Below are positions 47,596 through 56,478 of a stretch of 64,000 nucleotides of DNA, piece after piece (position 1 is the first letter of the stretch; each line of letters starts with the position of its first letter). Origin of the DNA: Bacteroides ihuae (GTDB lineage: Bacteria; Bacteroidota; Bacteroidia; Bacteroidales; Bacteroidaceae); the NCBI RefSeq assembly GCF_900104585.1, contig NZ_FNVX01000005.1, positions 930,001 to 994,000 of the forward strand, given 5' to 3'. The notes under the pieces are model-generated. The model was not told the DNA's origin, ran no database searches, and saw only the letters and a list, made by a program, of their open reading frames with translations. Position numbers and translations under genes: made by a program.

Positions 47596-49107
47596 TCAAA
47601 ATCCGAAGTTATCAATCTCAATCTTTTCTTTTTTTTCTTCTTTAAATGGCTTAGCGGCTATCTGCACAGGATTACCTTCAATGTGAACAGCTCTGTAGGG
47701 ACGGGCAGGGCAAACATACTCGCAACCGCCACAACCTACGCAAATATCTCTGTCTACTTTAGGAATAGTCAGCCCATCTTTATAGGGTACCATAGCAATA
47801 GCTTGAGTGGGACAGTGTTCAGAACAAGCTCCGCAACTAGTATTGTCTGTGTGAACGATACAATTCTCTAGTATGAAAACCACATAGCCCATTTGGGTTA
47901 CATGTTTTTGCTTCACTGTCAGGGGTTTGATAGCTGCTGTGGGACATACGTCACCGCACACCGTGCAGTCAAAATTACAGAACCCTTTTTCGAAATCTAC
48001 CGTAGGTTGCATCATTCCCTCTAAACCGTATTCCATAAATGCCGGTTTCAATACATGAGAGGGACATTTGCTTACGCACAGATGGCATGAGGTACAGTTT
48101 TCCTGAAAGTGTTCGAGGCTAACTGATCCCGGAGGAGTCAACGGGTTTTTCTTTTTATAAGCTTTACCCGTGCTTAGTAGGGTAGATTGTGCATGTAGCA
48201 AAGCTTGAGGTGCCACAAGTGCGGTAGTGATTCCGGCAGTCATAAAGCGACGTTTAGAAGCATCTACTCCTTGACGGGTGATGGCAGCAGAAGGAGTGAA
48301 ATTTATAGCTTCTTGCCTGCAATCTTTCAAACAGTCGAAACAATCAACGCAGCGGCTGTAGTCTATAGAATGGGTCGATACGCTGATGCACGAAGCCTTA
48401 CACTTGGTGGCGCATATACCGCAACTGGTACACTTATTTAGGTCAATACGAATTTTGAATACAGAGAAGCGACTAAGAAACCCTAACACAGTGCCTACGG
48501 GGCATATTGTGTTACACCACGTACGTCCATTTCTCCATGCCAGAAAGCCGATCAGTAAAAAAGTGACGACTCCTATCACGAGAGACAAGACGCTGCGAAT
48601 GGCTATATCTACTTTGTAAAAAGTATAATTCTCTTGACTAGAAAAGATGCTCTCCAATAGATTATTGCATAGCATGTATGCCGGCTTAAAGATGCCTGTG
48701 ATCATTCTGCCATATGCACTGTAAGGGTCTAATAATCCAACTACGAAAGATATTCCAAAGACGAAAGCCAAAATACTAATAGCCAATATGATCCAACGCA
48801 ATAAGGTTTTTGGCTTGCTATAAGCAAACTTCTTTTTTTTCTTGGCAAAGAGGCGAGAAATGCGGTTCGTCACATCTTGAAAAACACCCATGGGGCAAAT
48901 CACTGAGCAGTAGATACGGCCCATAAGCAAAGTGAGTACAATCAAGACAACCAGTATGATAGCGCTCAATGAAAGTAGCGCAGGTACGAATTGTACTTTC
49001 GCTAACCAATGAGCACCTTCGGGCAATATGCCTGCAAAGTCCAGAAAGTAAAAGGTAATTAATACAAAAAATAAAGTCGCTACAATTATTCGTGTTATTC
49101 TAAGCAT
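47596..49107 (-). CDS. Membrane-bound polyferredoxin (NapH/NosR-like 4Fe-4S protein)
   Basis: 503 residues. About five membrane helices in the first 230 residues carry two NapH-type motifs, YCSVICPMG and WCNTICPVG. Then come up to six ferredoxin-like Cys clusters: CTSCGICATKC, CVDCFDCLKDC, CTSCHLCVSKC, CTVCGDVC, CGACSEHC and CVGCGGCEYVC. Predicted to pass electrons between the quinone pool or cytoplasm and an exported partner. It is last in a four-gene operon, 7 bp after the DUF362 gene, which is the likely partner. Confidence 0.9.
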   Translation of the reverse strand: MLRITRIIVATLFFVLITFYFLDFAGILPEGAHWLAKVQFVPALLSLSAIILVVLIVLTLLMGRIYCSVICPMGVFQDVTNRISRLFAKKKKKFAYSKPKTLLRWIILAISILAFVFGISFVVGLLDPYSAYGRMITGIFKPAYMLCNNLLESIFSSQENYTFYKVDIAIRSVLSLVIGVVTFLLIGFLAWRNGRTWCNTICPVGTVLGFLSRFSVFKIRIDLNKCTSCGICATKCKASCISVSTHSIDYSRCVDCFDCLKDCRQEAINFTPSAAITRQGVDASKRRFMTAGITTALVAPQALLHAQSTLLSTGKAYKKKNPLTPPGSVSLEHFQENCTSCHLCVSKCPSHVLKPAFMEYGLEGMMQPTVDFEKGFCNFDCTVCGDVCPTAAIKPLTVKQKHVTQMGYVVFILENCIVHTDNTSCGACSEHCPTQAIAMVPYKDGLTIPKVDRDICVGCGGCEYVCPARPYRAVHIEGNPVQIAAKPFKEEKKEKIEIDNFGF

Positions 49108-49114
49108 AGTTATG

Positions 49115-50050
49115 TTACATCTTTATTCGCTTGATATTCAGTTTATCTAAATCCATCGTTCCTATTTTCAATGCCTGTCCATTGGCCAGATGCCCTACGG
49201 TTTCCAGCGGCATTTCACGTATCTGATTGAAGAACTTAGCTGCAGCAGTGTCTACCGCCACAATATCCTGTGACATAAAAAGTCCTTTAGCCAGTACCAC
49301 ATCAGAGGTGGAACGTCCGCGTGGACCATTTGTCTTCATCACCCGATAGGCGTCGACTACATTCAACACTGCTTTCTTTTGCAACGTGCACATATCTGCA
49401 ATGCATTGCTGAAGGTCGTTTTGATGAAAGAATCCACGGTCCCACACGATACCCATATGATTCTTCATTGACATAGTGAGGTTGGCACCACCGTGATTTT
49501 TCAGCACAGGAACATTGATCCACACATCACAATTCAAAATAGCCTCATGTATTTTTGCTTGCTTCATAATTTTTCCGGCAGGCAGGGGAGCAGTACGATA
49601 GTACGACTCCAAATGAGCAGGCATCACCTTTGCTCCGGCAGCTTTTGCTGCTGCTTCTATACCACTGTTCTTATAGCACTTCTGCCAATCATCGCACGTA
49701 TGGTCAAATACAGTCACCTCTTTGGCTCCGGCTGCAAAACATTGCTTTACAATTTCGCCCACAAGTTTCGGGTTTGTATTTCCGGCTAGTTCAGGTACTT
49801 TATCCCAACCAATATTAGGTTTCACCACCACCTTTTGTCCCGGTTTCACAAACTTTTTCATACCTCCCATTTCAGTAATGGCTCGGCGAAACATCGCTTC
49901 AGGTTCACCACCCATCACCGCCACAAGGTCTACTTTGCCTCCTCCTAGTTTACTAACCGACTGTGTCAGTATTTCCATGGCTTCAGAATGCTGTATCGTC
50001 ATGGCAGCACCGGTTATAGCCACTGTTCTCAGAAAATTTCTTCTATCCAT
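49115..50050 (-). CDS. Exported DUF362 protein
   Basis: 311 residues. The N-terminus MDRRNFLRTVAITGAAMTIQ has the twin-arginine pattern RRxFL, suggesting Tat export of a folded, cofactor-containing protein. The DUF362 domain (VVKPNIGWDKVPELAGNT, VFDHTCDDWQKCY, WINVPVLKNHGGANLTMSMKN, GRSTSDVVLA) fills the rest. Function unknown; family members are often found with ferredoxin domains. It is encoded between a phosphoribosyltransferase and a polyferredoxin. Confidence 0.88.
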   Translation of the reverse strand: MDRRNFLRTVAITGAAMTIQHSEAMEILTQSVSKLGGGKVDLVAVMGGEPEAMFRRAITEMGGMKKFVKPGQKVVVKPNIGWDKVPELAGNTNPKLVGEIVKQCFAAGAKEVTVFDHTCDDWQKCYKNSGIEAAAKAAGAKVMPAHLESYYRTAPLPAGKIMKQAKIHEAILNCDVWINVPVLKNHGGANLTMSMKNHMGIVWDRGFFHQNDLQQCIADMCTLQKKAVLNVVDAYRVMKTNGPRGRSTSDVVLAKGLFMSQDIVAVDTAAAKFFNQIREMPLETVGHLANGQALKIGTMDLDKLNIKRIKM

Positions 50051-50070
50051 AGCCTACATATAAATTAAGG

Positions 50071-50475
50071 TTATACTATCCAGGGAAATTTGAAACATGC
50101 TTCATCATATAACGCATAATCAGCATTCCCGTTTACTGCAAATGTCTTTATCAGTTTTGCCTCTTTCAGTAGTTCGCGGGCAAACAAAATGGTACTTCCT
50201 GTTTTAATCCGGTCATCTACAAGCAAGATCCGTTTATCATGAAAATCAAAGTCAATGGGTGCCACCAACTGGGGATGGTCGTATTTCGGTCGCTGATTTT
50301 CATCTCTGAGATTAATCTTTAGCAAGTGTATCTCTTTCTGTAACCGTTGGTTGATGATTGCTGCCGGAACGATACCACCGTTGGCAATAGCCACAATCAG
50401 ATCAAATTCTTCTTCTATCGGCAGGGTACGAAAACGCTCCATGACCTCTTCAAACGTTTTTCCTCCCATCAGCAT
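50071..50475 (-). CDS. Phosphoribosyltransferase
   Basis: 134 residues, start ATG 50475 (a TTG one codon upstream is ignored). FDLIVAIANGGIVPAAIINQRL is the typical PPi loop, and KRILLVDDRIKTGSTILFARELL is the PRPP-binding signature. Substrate base unknown; the protein is short and lacks an obvious hood. Its ATG overlaps the stop of the upstream transporter gene by one base. Confidence 0.88.
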   Translation of the reverse strand: MLMGGKTFEEVMERFRTLPIEEEFDLIVAIANGGIVPAAIINQRLQKEIHLLKINLRDENQRPKYDHPQLVAPIDFDFHDKRILLVDDRIKTGSTILFARELLKEAKLIKTFAVNGNADYALYDEACFKFPWIV

Positions 50476-50984
50476 CAAATCTTAGCAATAGCTTTCAACA
50501 AAGCATATCCTCCAAACAACTGAATGAGCATGCCCGGAATACCCATGCGGAAATCTTGTGCGGCATCATAAAAATTACCTAAAATGGCCCATTCAATAGC
50601 TGTGCCTATTAGTTGATAACCTAAAATTGCGATCAAGATGGCTCCAAGAGAGATTTTTTTACTGTAATGAGCGGCAGCAGCAGCAGTGACAGCAAGTAAT
50701 CCCGATTTGATTAAGATGATTGGCAATACAGCTACCGGTGGCATTCCAAATAACAAACTGTTGACAATAGGAGAGAAGAGCGCAGTCAGTAGTCCTACTT
50801 GCAAGCCATACTTATAAGAAGCTATCAACGTAAAGAAGTAAATAGGTAAAAGAGTGGGTCCCCCATACGGAGTAAGGTGGCAAAGTTGCGGTAATACCAA
50901 GTTTCCTGCCACAAAGAGTAAGGTGAAAAGGTACGTTTTTGAGTTGCTGAGGTTCAGCGAATAGAGCTTAGCTGTTGTTTCCAT
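50475..50984 (-). CDS. ECF-type transporter S-component-like membrane protein
   Basis: 169 residues with five or six hydrophobic helices; GGPTLLPIYFFTLIASYKYGLQVGLLTALFSPIVNSLLFGMPP resembles ECF substrate-capture (S) proteins. No EcfA/EcfT genes are adjacent, so it would share an energising module or act alone. First gene of the operon with the phosphoribosyltransferase, DUF362 protein and polyferredoxin. Substrate unknown; a nucleobase-like compound would fit the phosphoribosyltransferase. Confidence 0.7.
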   Translation of the reverse strand: METTAKLYSLNLSNSKTYLFTLLFVAGNLVLPQLCHLTPYGGPTLLPIYFFTLIASYKYGLQVGLLTALFSPIVNSLLFGMPPVAVLPIILIKSGLLAVTAAAAAHYSKKISLGAILIAILGYQLIGTAIEWAILGNFYDAAQDFRMGIPGMLIQLFGGYALLKAIAKI

Positions 50985-51136
50985 TATAATTAGAGTTAAT
51001 GATATTCTATCCTTGCTCTACAAATGTACATCATTATTTCAATAAAAAAAGCTATCTGCTTGTTTATTAGGCAATAAACCTATCAAAAAATAGAAAAACA
51101 ACCTTCAGGTAAACTTTCAAAATCAGCCAAAGTAGA

Positions 51137-51850
51137 TTACAACAAACCTCTTACACTCAACCCAACCATAATAGCAATGATGAAACTGGCAAATGTGCCT
51201 ATTAGCACATATTCTGTTGTCTTTATATCTTTCGCATTATTTAGCTCACCAAAACGAAAAATAGACTTCGCAGCAAGCAAAAATCCTATCGCTTCTATTT
51301 GATTCAATAGAACAAATGTCAAAATCATAATCCTTTCTAAATAGCCAATCCAGCATCCGGCATTTTGCAAGTTATTCATTATTTCATGACTCATCCTCCA
51401 CCTCTTGGTAAATAGCGATAAAAAGATGGATGAAGGCTTTAAAATCAGCAGATAAGCTATCGCAATAACCCAAAACTGTTCGTTCTTTAGCAGATACATT
51501 AAAGAATCTGCTAGTTGATTAAATTGTTCGGTAAGTGTGAGCCATAATGAAATAATTACCAATAGATGTAGGCTCTGATCAATTATAAAAGAGTTAAGTC
51601 CGTCTTTCTGATTAGTTTTCCATAGATCAATTAGCAGATGAGAGATAAATATAATGGGTAGTATGTACCATTTATCCCATTGTAAAAGAATACAATAGGA
51701 TAAAACAGCATGTGTCAGGCTGTGGTAGATGTGAGAAGCGACTTTCTTCTTATTCTTGCTACTGACCACTTTATCAGATTGGATAATGAAATCAGAGAAA
51801 ATATGTGCGAAGAGTAGTCTGAAAAGAATGTCAAACCCTGTTAGTTCCAT
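51137..51850 (-). CDS. DUF3307 membrane protein
   Basis: 237 residues. The N-terminal LLFAHIFSDFIIQSDKVVSSKNKK followed by HSLTHAVLSYCILL, then SHLLIDLWK and IIDQSLHLLVII, is the DUF3307 pattern; several membrane helices with conserved His and Asp. Its start overlaps the end of satD by 10 bp, so both are one translational unit. Role unknown. Confidence 0.85.
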   Translation of the reverse strand: MELTGFDILFRLLFAHIFSDFIIQSDKVVSSKNKKKVASHIYHSLTHAVLSYCILLQWDKWYILPIIFISHLLIDLWKTNQKDGLNSFIIDQSLHLLVIISLWLTLTEQFNQLADSLMYLLKNEQFWVIAIAYLLILKPSSIFLSLFTKRWRMSHEIMNNLQNAGCWIGYLERIMILTFVLLNQIEAIGFLLAAKSIFRFGELNNAKDIKTTEYVLIGTFASFIIAIMVGLSVRGLL

Positions 51851-52485
51851 CCCATGCGTTCTTTTAAAAGCTGTTGGTATCTATTCAAGTATAATTCGAT
51901 TAAGCCATAATTGGCTGTTAGCAATCTTTTATTAATTGTCTGAGGGGATTTCTGTAACATTTCAGCTAATTCTCTCTGAGAAACCTTTTTCAGTAACCAA
52001 TAATAGATTGCTTCGGCCTGAACAATGCTCCAGCTTGAGATGAGCTCGTCGGCAAATGCGGTACTGACTGTGAATTCGTTGTTAAATTCTTCCCAAGGAG
52101 TTCTTAGCGCCATCTTTTCTGCTTTGCCCATTTCATCAAACTGCCTTCCTGAATTGTGAAAAGCTTCGCCATCCGACTGCACAATACTGTTGGCTTCAAA
52201 TTCCACCTTTCCTATTCCCAACGAAACTCTGGCATCCCATTTCATTGTTTCGAGCGTGTTTTTTTGCAATCCACTCCTTATTAATAAGGCAATTTTTAAA
52301 GCGTCCAATACTTCGGGAATAACGATTTGAAAACTATCCCCTCTAAATATCTCCATTTCGATGGGGGATATATTTTCATTTATCTCCGTTACGATATTTT
52401 TAAGCGTAGTCAATAAGATACCTCTGTTTTCTATTTCAATCTTAGTAGAATGAACGATATCACCTGTTATGATTCCTTTTAGCAT
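51841..52485 (-). CDS. satD: SatD family protein with helix-turn-helix tail
   Basis: 214 residues. The N-terminal part (MLKGIITGDIVHSTKIEIEN, EIFRGDSFQIVI, ARVSLGIGKVEF, SDGEAFHNSGR) is the SatD domain, which resembles nucleotide-cyclase folds; the C-terminal part (VSQRELAEMLQKSPQTINKRLL) is a helix-turn-helix. It is therefore probably a signal-sensing DNA-binding protein. Three palindromes directly upstream (52552-52631) are candidate autoregulatory sites. Cotranscribed with DUF3307. Confidence 0.85.
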   Translation of the reverse strand: MLKGIITGDIVHSTKIEIENRGILLTTLKNIVTEINENISPIEMEIFRGDSFQIVIPEVLDALKIALLIRSGLQKNTLETMKWDARVSLGIGKVEFEANSIVQSDGEAFHNSGRQFDEMGKAEKMALRTPWEEFNNEFTVSTAFADELISSWSIVQAEAIYYWLLKKVSQRELAEMLQKSPQTINKRLLTANYGLIELYLNRYQQLLKERMGWN

Positions 52486-52551
52486 AATAATAGTATCTCC
52501 CTTTGAGGTTATTCATCTAATTCCTTTGCAAATATAATGCTATTTTTCAAT

Positions 52552-52631
52552 AAATCAACCTCCAGTAGTTGATTTTCGTAAATCAACCATTATCGGTTGA
52601 TTTATTGAAATCAACCTCTAGTAGTTGATTT
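52552..52631. promoter_or_regulatory. Three 24-bp palindromes at exact 28-bp spacing upstream of satD
   Basis: Each site is AAATCAAC-N8-GTTGATTT: 52552-52575, 52580-52603 and 52608-52631. Starts are precisely 28 bp apart; arms are perfect in all three, while the 8-bp centres are CTCCAGTA, CATTATCG and CTCTAGTA. They lie 67-146 bp before the satD start and just before the cobalamin operon's last stop. Likely operators for a dimeric HTH protein, SatD being the nearest candidate. Confidence 0.8.
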
Positions 52632-52710
52632 ATTCTCTCTGCTGAATCAAAAACAAAAAAGCATGAAGAACTTTCATTGCAGCGGATGCAAAAACAATAT
52701 TTTGGATAGA

Positions 52711-54624
52711 TTAAAAGACCGTTCCTTCTTCATTAAGTAATAGGATAGTGAGATCTCCATGGGGTAGAAGTGGGGCAGCATGTTTCATGCAATTTTCAAG
52801 TAATAAAGAGAAGAAGCAAGTTTGCTCATCAGTAGAAAGGAGTGTCCATAGTTCGCGAGCAAGGGTTATATTACCTATAAAATTGACCTTTTGAGGTTCG
52901 CAACCGGACTTCTGGGCTATCTGTTGCAAAAAGGCTCTGTTCATTGTGGTGTTCTTGCTATGCGTATCGAGAAATCCTTCGGCCAACTTTACTGCCTTTC
53001 CAATCATAATACCTAAAGTAACTTTTTTGATATTTAGTTCGGAAGCAATCTTTAGAGTCTCTCCAATAAAGTTACCATAATGTACAAAAGCTTGTGCAGG
53101 TAGTGTCGGGTAGATTTTGCGAACAGATCTCTCACTCTTTGCACCGGAATTAATTACTAGTCTGTCGCTACCTGTAGCCTTGGCTACTTCTATCTCTTTA
53201 CGAATGGAATTAATAAATGCTTCCGATGAAAAGGGCTTTACAATGCCCGAAGTACCGATAATGGATATACCTCCTTCAATGCCCAAACGTGGATTGAAGG
53301 TTCGTTTGGCTATTTCTACACCAACAGGAACGGAAAGATTAACAGTAACCATTGTGGGGGAGGCTTCTAGTTCTGCAAGCAAAGCTCTCAGATTTTCCTC
53401 TATCATCTTACGAGGAGAGTGATTAATGGCAGGACCATCAATTTCCAGCCCCAATCCCGGAAGAGTTATTCTCCCTATTCCTATTCCACCACAAAGGACT
53501 ATGACGGGCATATCTTTCGCTCCGTTTATTTTTTCATCTCCCCTAAGGATAATAGGAGAAGTGTCCGAATAACTATTTATAGCATGATTATTCTTGATTT
53601 CATCGTCACTAAGGGTCTCATCTCTGGTCGAAACCGTAGCAACAATTTCAATTCCGTTGGTAACGTCTGGATCATCTCCGGCATCTTTGATAACAATACT
53701 TGTAGCAGAATGATCGGAAACAAAACGGCTACAGCTTACTACCAGCGAGAGACTTTCTCCGTTGGGTAAAAGAATCGTAGCGCTATCTTGTTCTTTCCTT
53801 GTCAATACGGTTTTAAGCGCTGCTACAGAAGCTGCCGTAGCACAACTTCCAGTAGTGAATCCTGTGCGCAACGGGAAGAATCCGGGAAGAAATTGTTCGA
53901 TAGCTCTACGCAAGCCATGTTCTCCATTTACCGAAAAAAAACCATCTGGCAATAATGGACGTTTTATTACAAATACAGAAACGCCTATTTGTTGCGCTGC
54001 TTTCACCTTCTCGATGAATCCGCCCGATTCTCCGCTCTCCTTAGTAATGATCGCATCTGGATGAAGTTCGTTCAGTAGTTTCTTTTCATCTTCTTCAGGA
54101 TGATAAAAGACGATTCTTTGAGAATTAAATCCTTCATTAACAGCCATTTGAACGGAAGATTCGCGTTGAAGCACACGAAACCAACAGTCGTGTTCTCTCC
54201 AATAATCACGAAGTTTGCTGATCGTTTGTACACCAGTAAGGGCCAATAAGCGTTGTATTCCCTTTAGTTTAAGTTTTTTTACAGCATCCTCATAGTTTTC
54301 GCACCAAATAATCTCTTTATCTCGTGAAGGATAGATTCGCTCGTAACGTATCACAGGAATACCTAATTGCTCAGAAGCATCAGCAATTGTTTGGTGCAAT
54401 TGCACGGCAAACGGATGAGCAGCATCGATTAATAGGCGGATTCCTTTCTCCAGACAAAAACGAGTCATCGCATTTATATCCATTCCACCGGAGAGACGTA
54501 TCCCATTGAGACAAGAGACCTCCTGCCACTCTCCTTTAGTAGAATAGTAATAAGGCTGTCCGGCTTCATCGGCTACCCTAACAGCCGCTTTTCCTTCTGT
54601 TGTTCCTCCAAATATTAAAATCAT
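52711..54624 (-). CDS. cbiJD: CbiJ-CbiD fusion: precorrin-6A reductase + cobalt-precorrin-5B methyltransferase
   Basis: 637 residues. Residues 1-250 are a CobK/CbiJ reductase (MILIFGGTTEGK, DAAHPFAVQLHQTI). From about 253 (RTGFTTGSCATAASVAAL) CbiD follows, with CGGIGIGRITLPGL, GISIIGTSGIVKPFS and LGIMIGKAVKLAEGF; it adds the C-1 methyl group. Last gene of the corrin operon; its ATG overlaps the previous stop by 4 bp. Both halves look complete. Confidence 0.93.
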   Translation of the reverse strand: MILIFGGTTEGKAAVRVADEAGQPYYYSTKGEWQEVSCLNGIRLSGGMDINAMTRFCLEKGIRLLIDAAHPFAVQLHQTIADASEQLGIPVIRYERIYPSRDKEIIWCENYEDAVKKLKLKGIQRLLALTGVQTISKLRDYWREHDCWFRVLQRESSVQMAVNEGFNSQRIVFYHPEEDEKKLLNELHPDAIITKESGESGGFIEKVKAAQQIGVSVFVIKRPLLPDGFFSVNGEHGLRRAIEQFLPGFFPLRTGFTTGSCATAASVAALKTVLTRKEQDSATILLPNGESLSLVVSCSRFVSDHSATSIVIKDAGDDPDVTNGIEIVATVSTRDETLSDDEIKNNHAINSYSDTSPIILRGDEKINGAKDMPVIVLCGGIGIGRITLPGLGLEIDGPAINHSPRKMIEENLRALLAELEASPTMVTVNLSVPVGVEIAKRTFNPRLGIEGGISIIGTSGIVKPFSSEAFINSIRKEIEVAKATGSDRLVINSGAKSERSVRKIYPTLPAQAFVHYGNFIGETLKIASELNIKKVTLGIMIGKAVKLAEGFLDTHSKNTTMNRAFLQQIAQKSGCEPQKVNFIGNITLARELWTLLSTDEQTCFFSLLLENCMKHAAPLLPHGDLTILLLNEEGTVF

Positions 54625-56465
54625 ACTTTGTTTTTATCTTCTTCAGACTGACGAAACAAATGAGTGAATTTAGATGAATACAAGTGCGAAAGCCCTTTTC
54701 TGTTATCAATAGCCTCACCAACCACAATCATCGTAGTAAGCGTTAATCCGTTGTCTTTAACGATATTGGCCAACTCTTTCAACTCGCCACGAAAGATGCG
54801 TTCGTCTTTCCAAGTTAGGTGATAGCAAGCAGCCACCGGTGTAGTGGGAGGATAATGTTGTAGTAACTCTTCTTGAACCTGATCAATGACTGATGCGCTA
54901 AGAAAAATGCACATGGTGCTTTGCGAACGGGCCAAGAGATGTAATTTCTCTCTCTCCGGCATAGGAGTACGTCCTTCACCACGAGTAAGGATAATGGTTT
55001 GTACCTTCTCCGGAATAGTAAATTGCGATTGCAATGCTGCCGCTGCTGCCTGAAAGGAAGATATTCCCGGGGTGATATGATAACTCATGCCATGCTTGTC
55101 AAAGAAGGCCATCTGTTCCTGTATAGCACCATAAATGCAAGGATCACCGGTATGAAGTCGAACGGTAAACAACTCTTTGTCGTAAAAGCTCTTCATAAGG
55201 GCAAACTGTTCTTCCAGACTCATAGAAGCGGAACTGCGTACCGTTGCACCAACTTTGGCACAAAGTGTTAGTTCGCGAGGAACCAGACTCCCTGCGTAGA
55301 GAATAAGATCAGCTTCTTTAAGCATTCTTTGACCTCTCACAGATACCAACTCCGGATCTCCGGGACCGGCGCCGACTATTTCAATGTGTCCGCCACGAAG
55401 TACTCTACGATCCAGGGCAAGAGCAAAAGTGAAGTTATTATTCTCACTTAACATTCCTTTTTCTTTCTCTATCACTAAGAGACCATCAGCAGCACTTTTC
55501 AAAGCAGATGCTTCGGCTACCCCATAAACACCTGTAGCCTCAAAAACCCTTTCTGACGGATTGGGTACTTCTATACCTTTCAATTCGTCGGCAGAATAAA
55601 TATGGAGAAGGGTATGTGGAAATTGTATTTTGAGATCGTTTATCAATGGTTCCTCTTTTTTCAACTCTATGGTTGATATACTTGCCACAGAAAGAGGAGA
55701 AACTCGATGATTGAGTAATTCATTTTTAATGTATGCACTTATTCCATCAGAAAGGCAATTCTTTCTACAACCAATGCCCAAATGCATTACTCGAGGATGA
55801 TAGGATAGCATGGGAATAGTAGAGGAATAAACAAAAGGAGTGACTGCTAAAATTAGCTGATAGTCTTCTTGAACAATATCATTAAAGTGATAGAATATAG
55901 TAACATGATCGGGACAAGTTTGCTCTAAATATTGCGTACCACTATCTTTTATATCAAGTAATAAAGCAGTTGGTTGTCCATTAACGAAAGCCGTTATGAT
56001 ATGGTTCATGCTATCACCGGAGATAGAGGTAGTCCAGTTTTGTTTTTTAGCCAAAGTATCAAGCGCCCAAAGTCCATGATTATCACTTTGAGTCGTGACA
56101 ACCGCTTCTGCTCCCAGCACAGATGCTACGTGTTGTGTCAGCTCATTCGCTCCACCAACATGTCCTGATAATACAGAAACAACGTAACGTCCGGTACTAT
56201 CCACATTGATAACAGCAGGATCGGTATGCTTGTCTTCCAAGCAAGGAGCAATGCTACGAACACAAATCCCCATGGCTCCAATAAAGATAAATGCATTGAA
56301 ATGGTGAAATTCTTCCTTTACAAAGTGTGCCAGATTCTCTATCTGTTCGCACCCCTTTAATTCTGTAGTAGTGTAAATAGTACTTTCAGTTAGCTCACGA
56401 CAAATGGTTTGTGCGATTGGAAGACTATTGGCCGAAACAAGTAAGATGGCTGTTTTCATTTTCAT
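54621..56465 (-). CDS. cbiGF: CbiG-CbiF fusion: cobalt-precorrin-5A hydrolase + precorrin-4 C11-methyltransferase
   Basis: 614 residues. The first 350 are CbiG (FIFIGAMGICVRSIAP, VVSVLSGHVGGANELT, and LGIGCRKNCLSDGI at the central/C-terminal CbiG part). From about 360, HIEIVGAGPGDPELVSVRG begins the SAM-dependent CbiF/CobM methyltransferase, with TGDPCIYGAIQEQM and GISSFQAAAAAL. Together they perform consecutive ring-contraction steps. Overlaps cbiJD by 4 bp. Confidence 0.94.
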   Translation of the reverse strand: MKMKTAILLVSANSLPIAQTICRELTESTIYTTTELKGCEQIENLAHFVKEEFHHFNAFIFIGAMGICVRSIAPCLEDKHTDPAVINVDSTGRYVVSVLSGHVGGANELTQHVASVLGAEAVVTTQSDNHGLWALDTLAKKQNWTTSISGDSMNHIITAFVNGQPTALLLDIKDSGTQYLEQTCPDHVTIFYHFNDIVQEDYQLILAVTPFVYSSTIPMLSYHPRVMHLGIGCRKNCLSDGISAYIKNELLNHRVSPLSVASISTIELKKEEPLINDLKIQFPHTLLHIYSADELKGIEVPNPSERVFEATGVYGVAEASALKSAADGLLVIEKEKGMLSENNNFTFALALDRRVLRGGHIEIVGAGPGDPELVSVRGQRMLKEADLILYAGSLVPRELTLCAKVGATVRSSASMSLEEQFALMKSFYDKELFTVRLHTGDPCIYGAIQEQMAFFDKHGMSYHITPGISSFQAAAAALQSQFTIPEKVQTIILTRGEGRTPMPEREKLHLLARSQSTMCIFLSASVIDQVQEELLQHYPPTTPVAACYHLTWKDERIFRGELKELANIVKDNGLTLTTMIVVGEAIDNRKGLSHLYSSKFTHLFRQSEEDKNKV

Positions 56466-56478
56466 CTATAGTATAAAA

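Noticed and set aside
52552..52631. The three 28-bp-spaced palindromes as a mini CRISPR array
   Set aside because: The gap between palindromes is only 4 bp, and the units are symmetric operators with variable centres rather than repeats with unique spacers.
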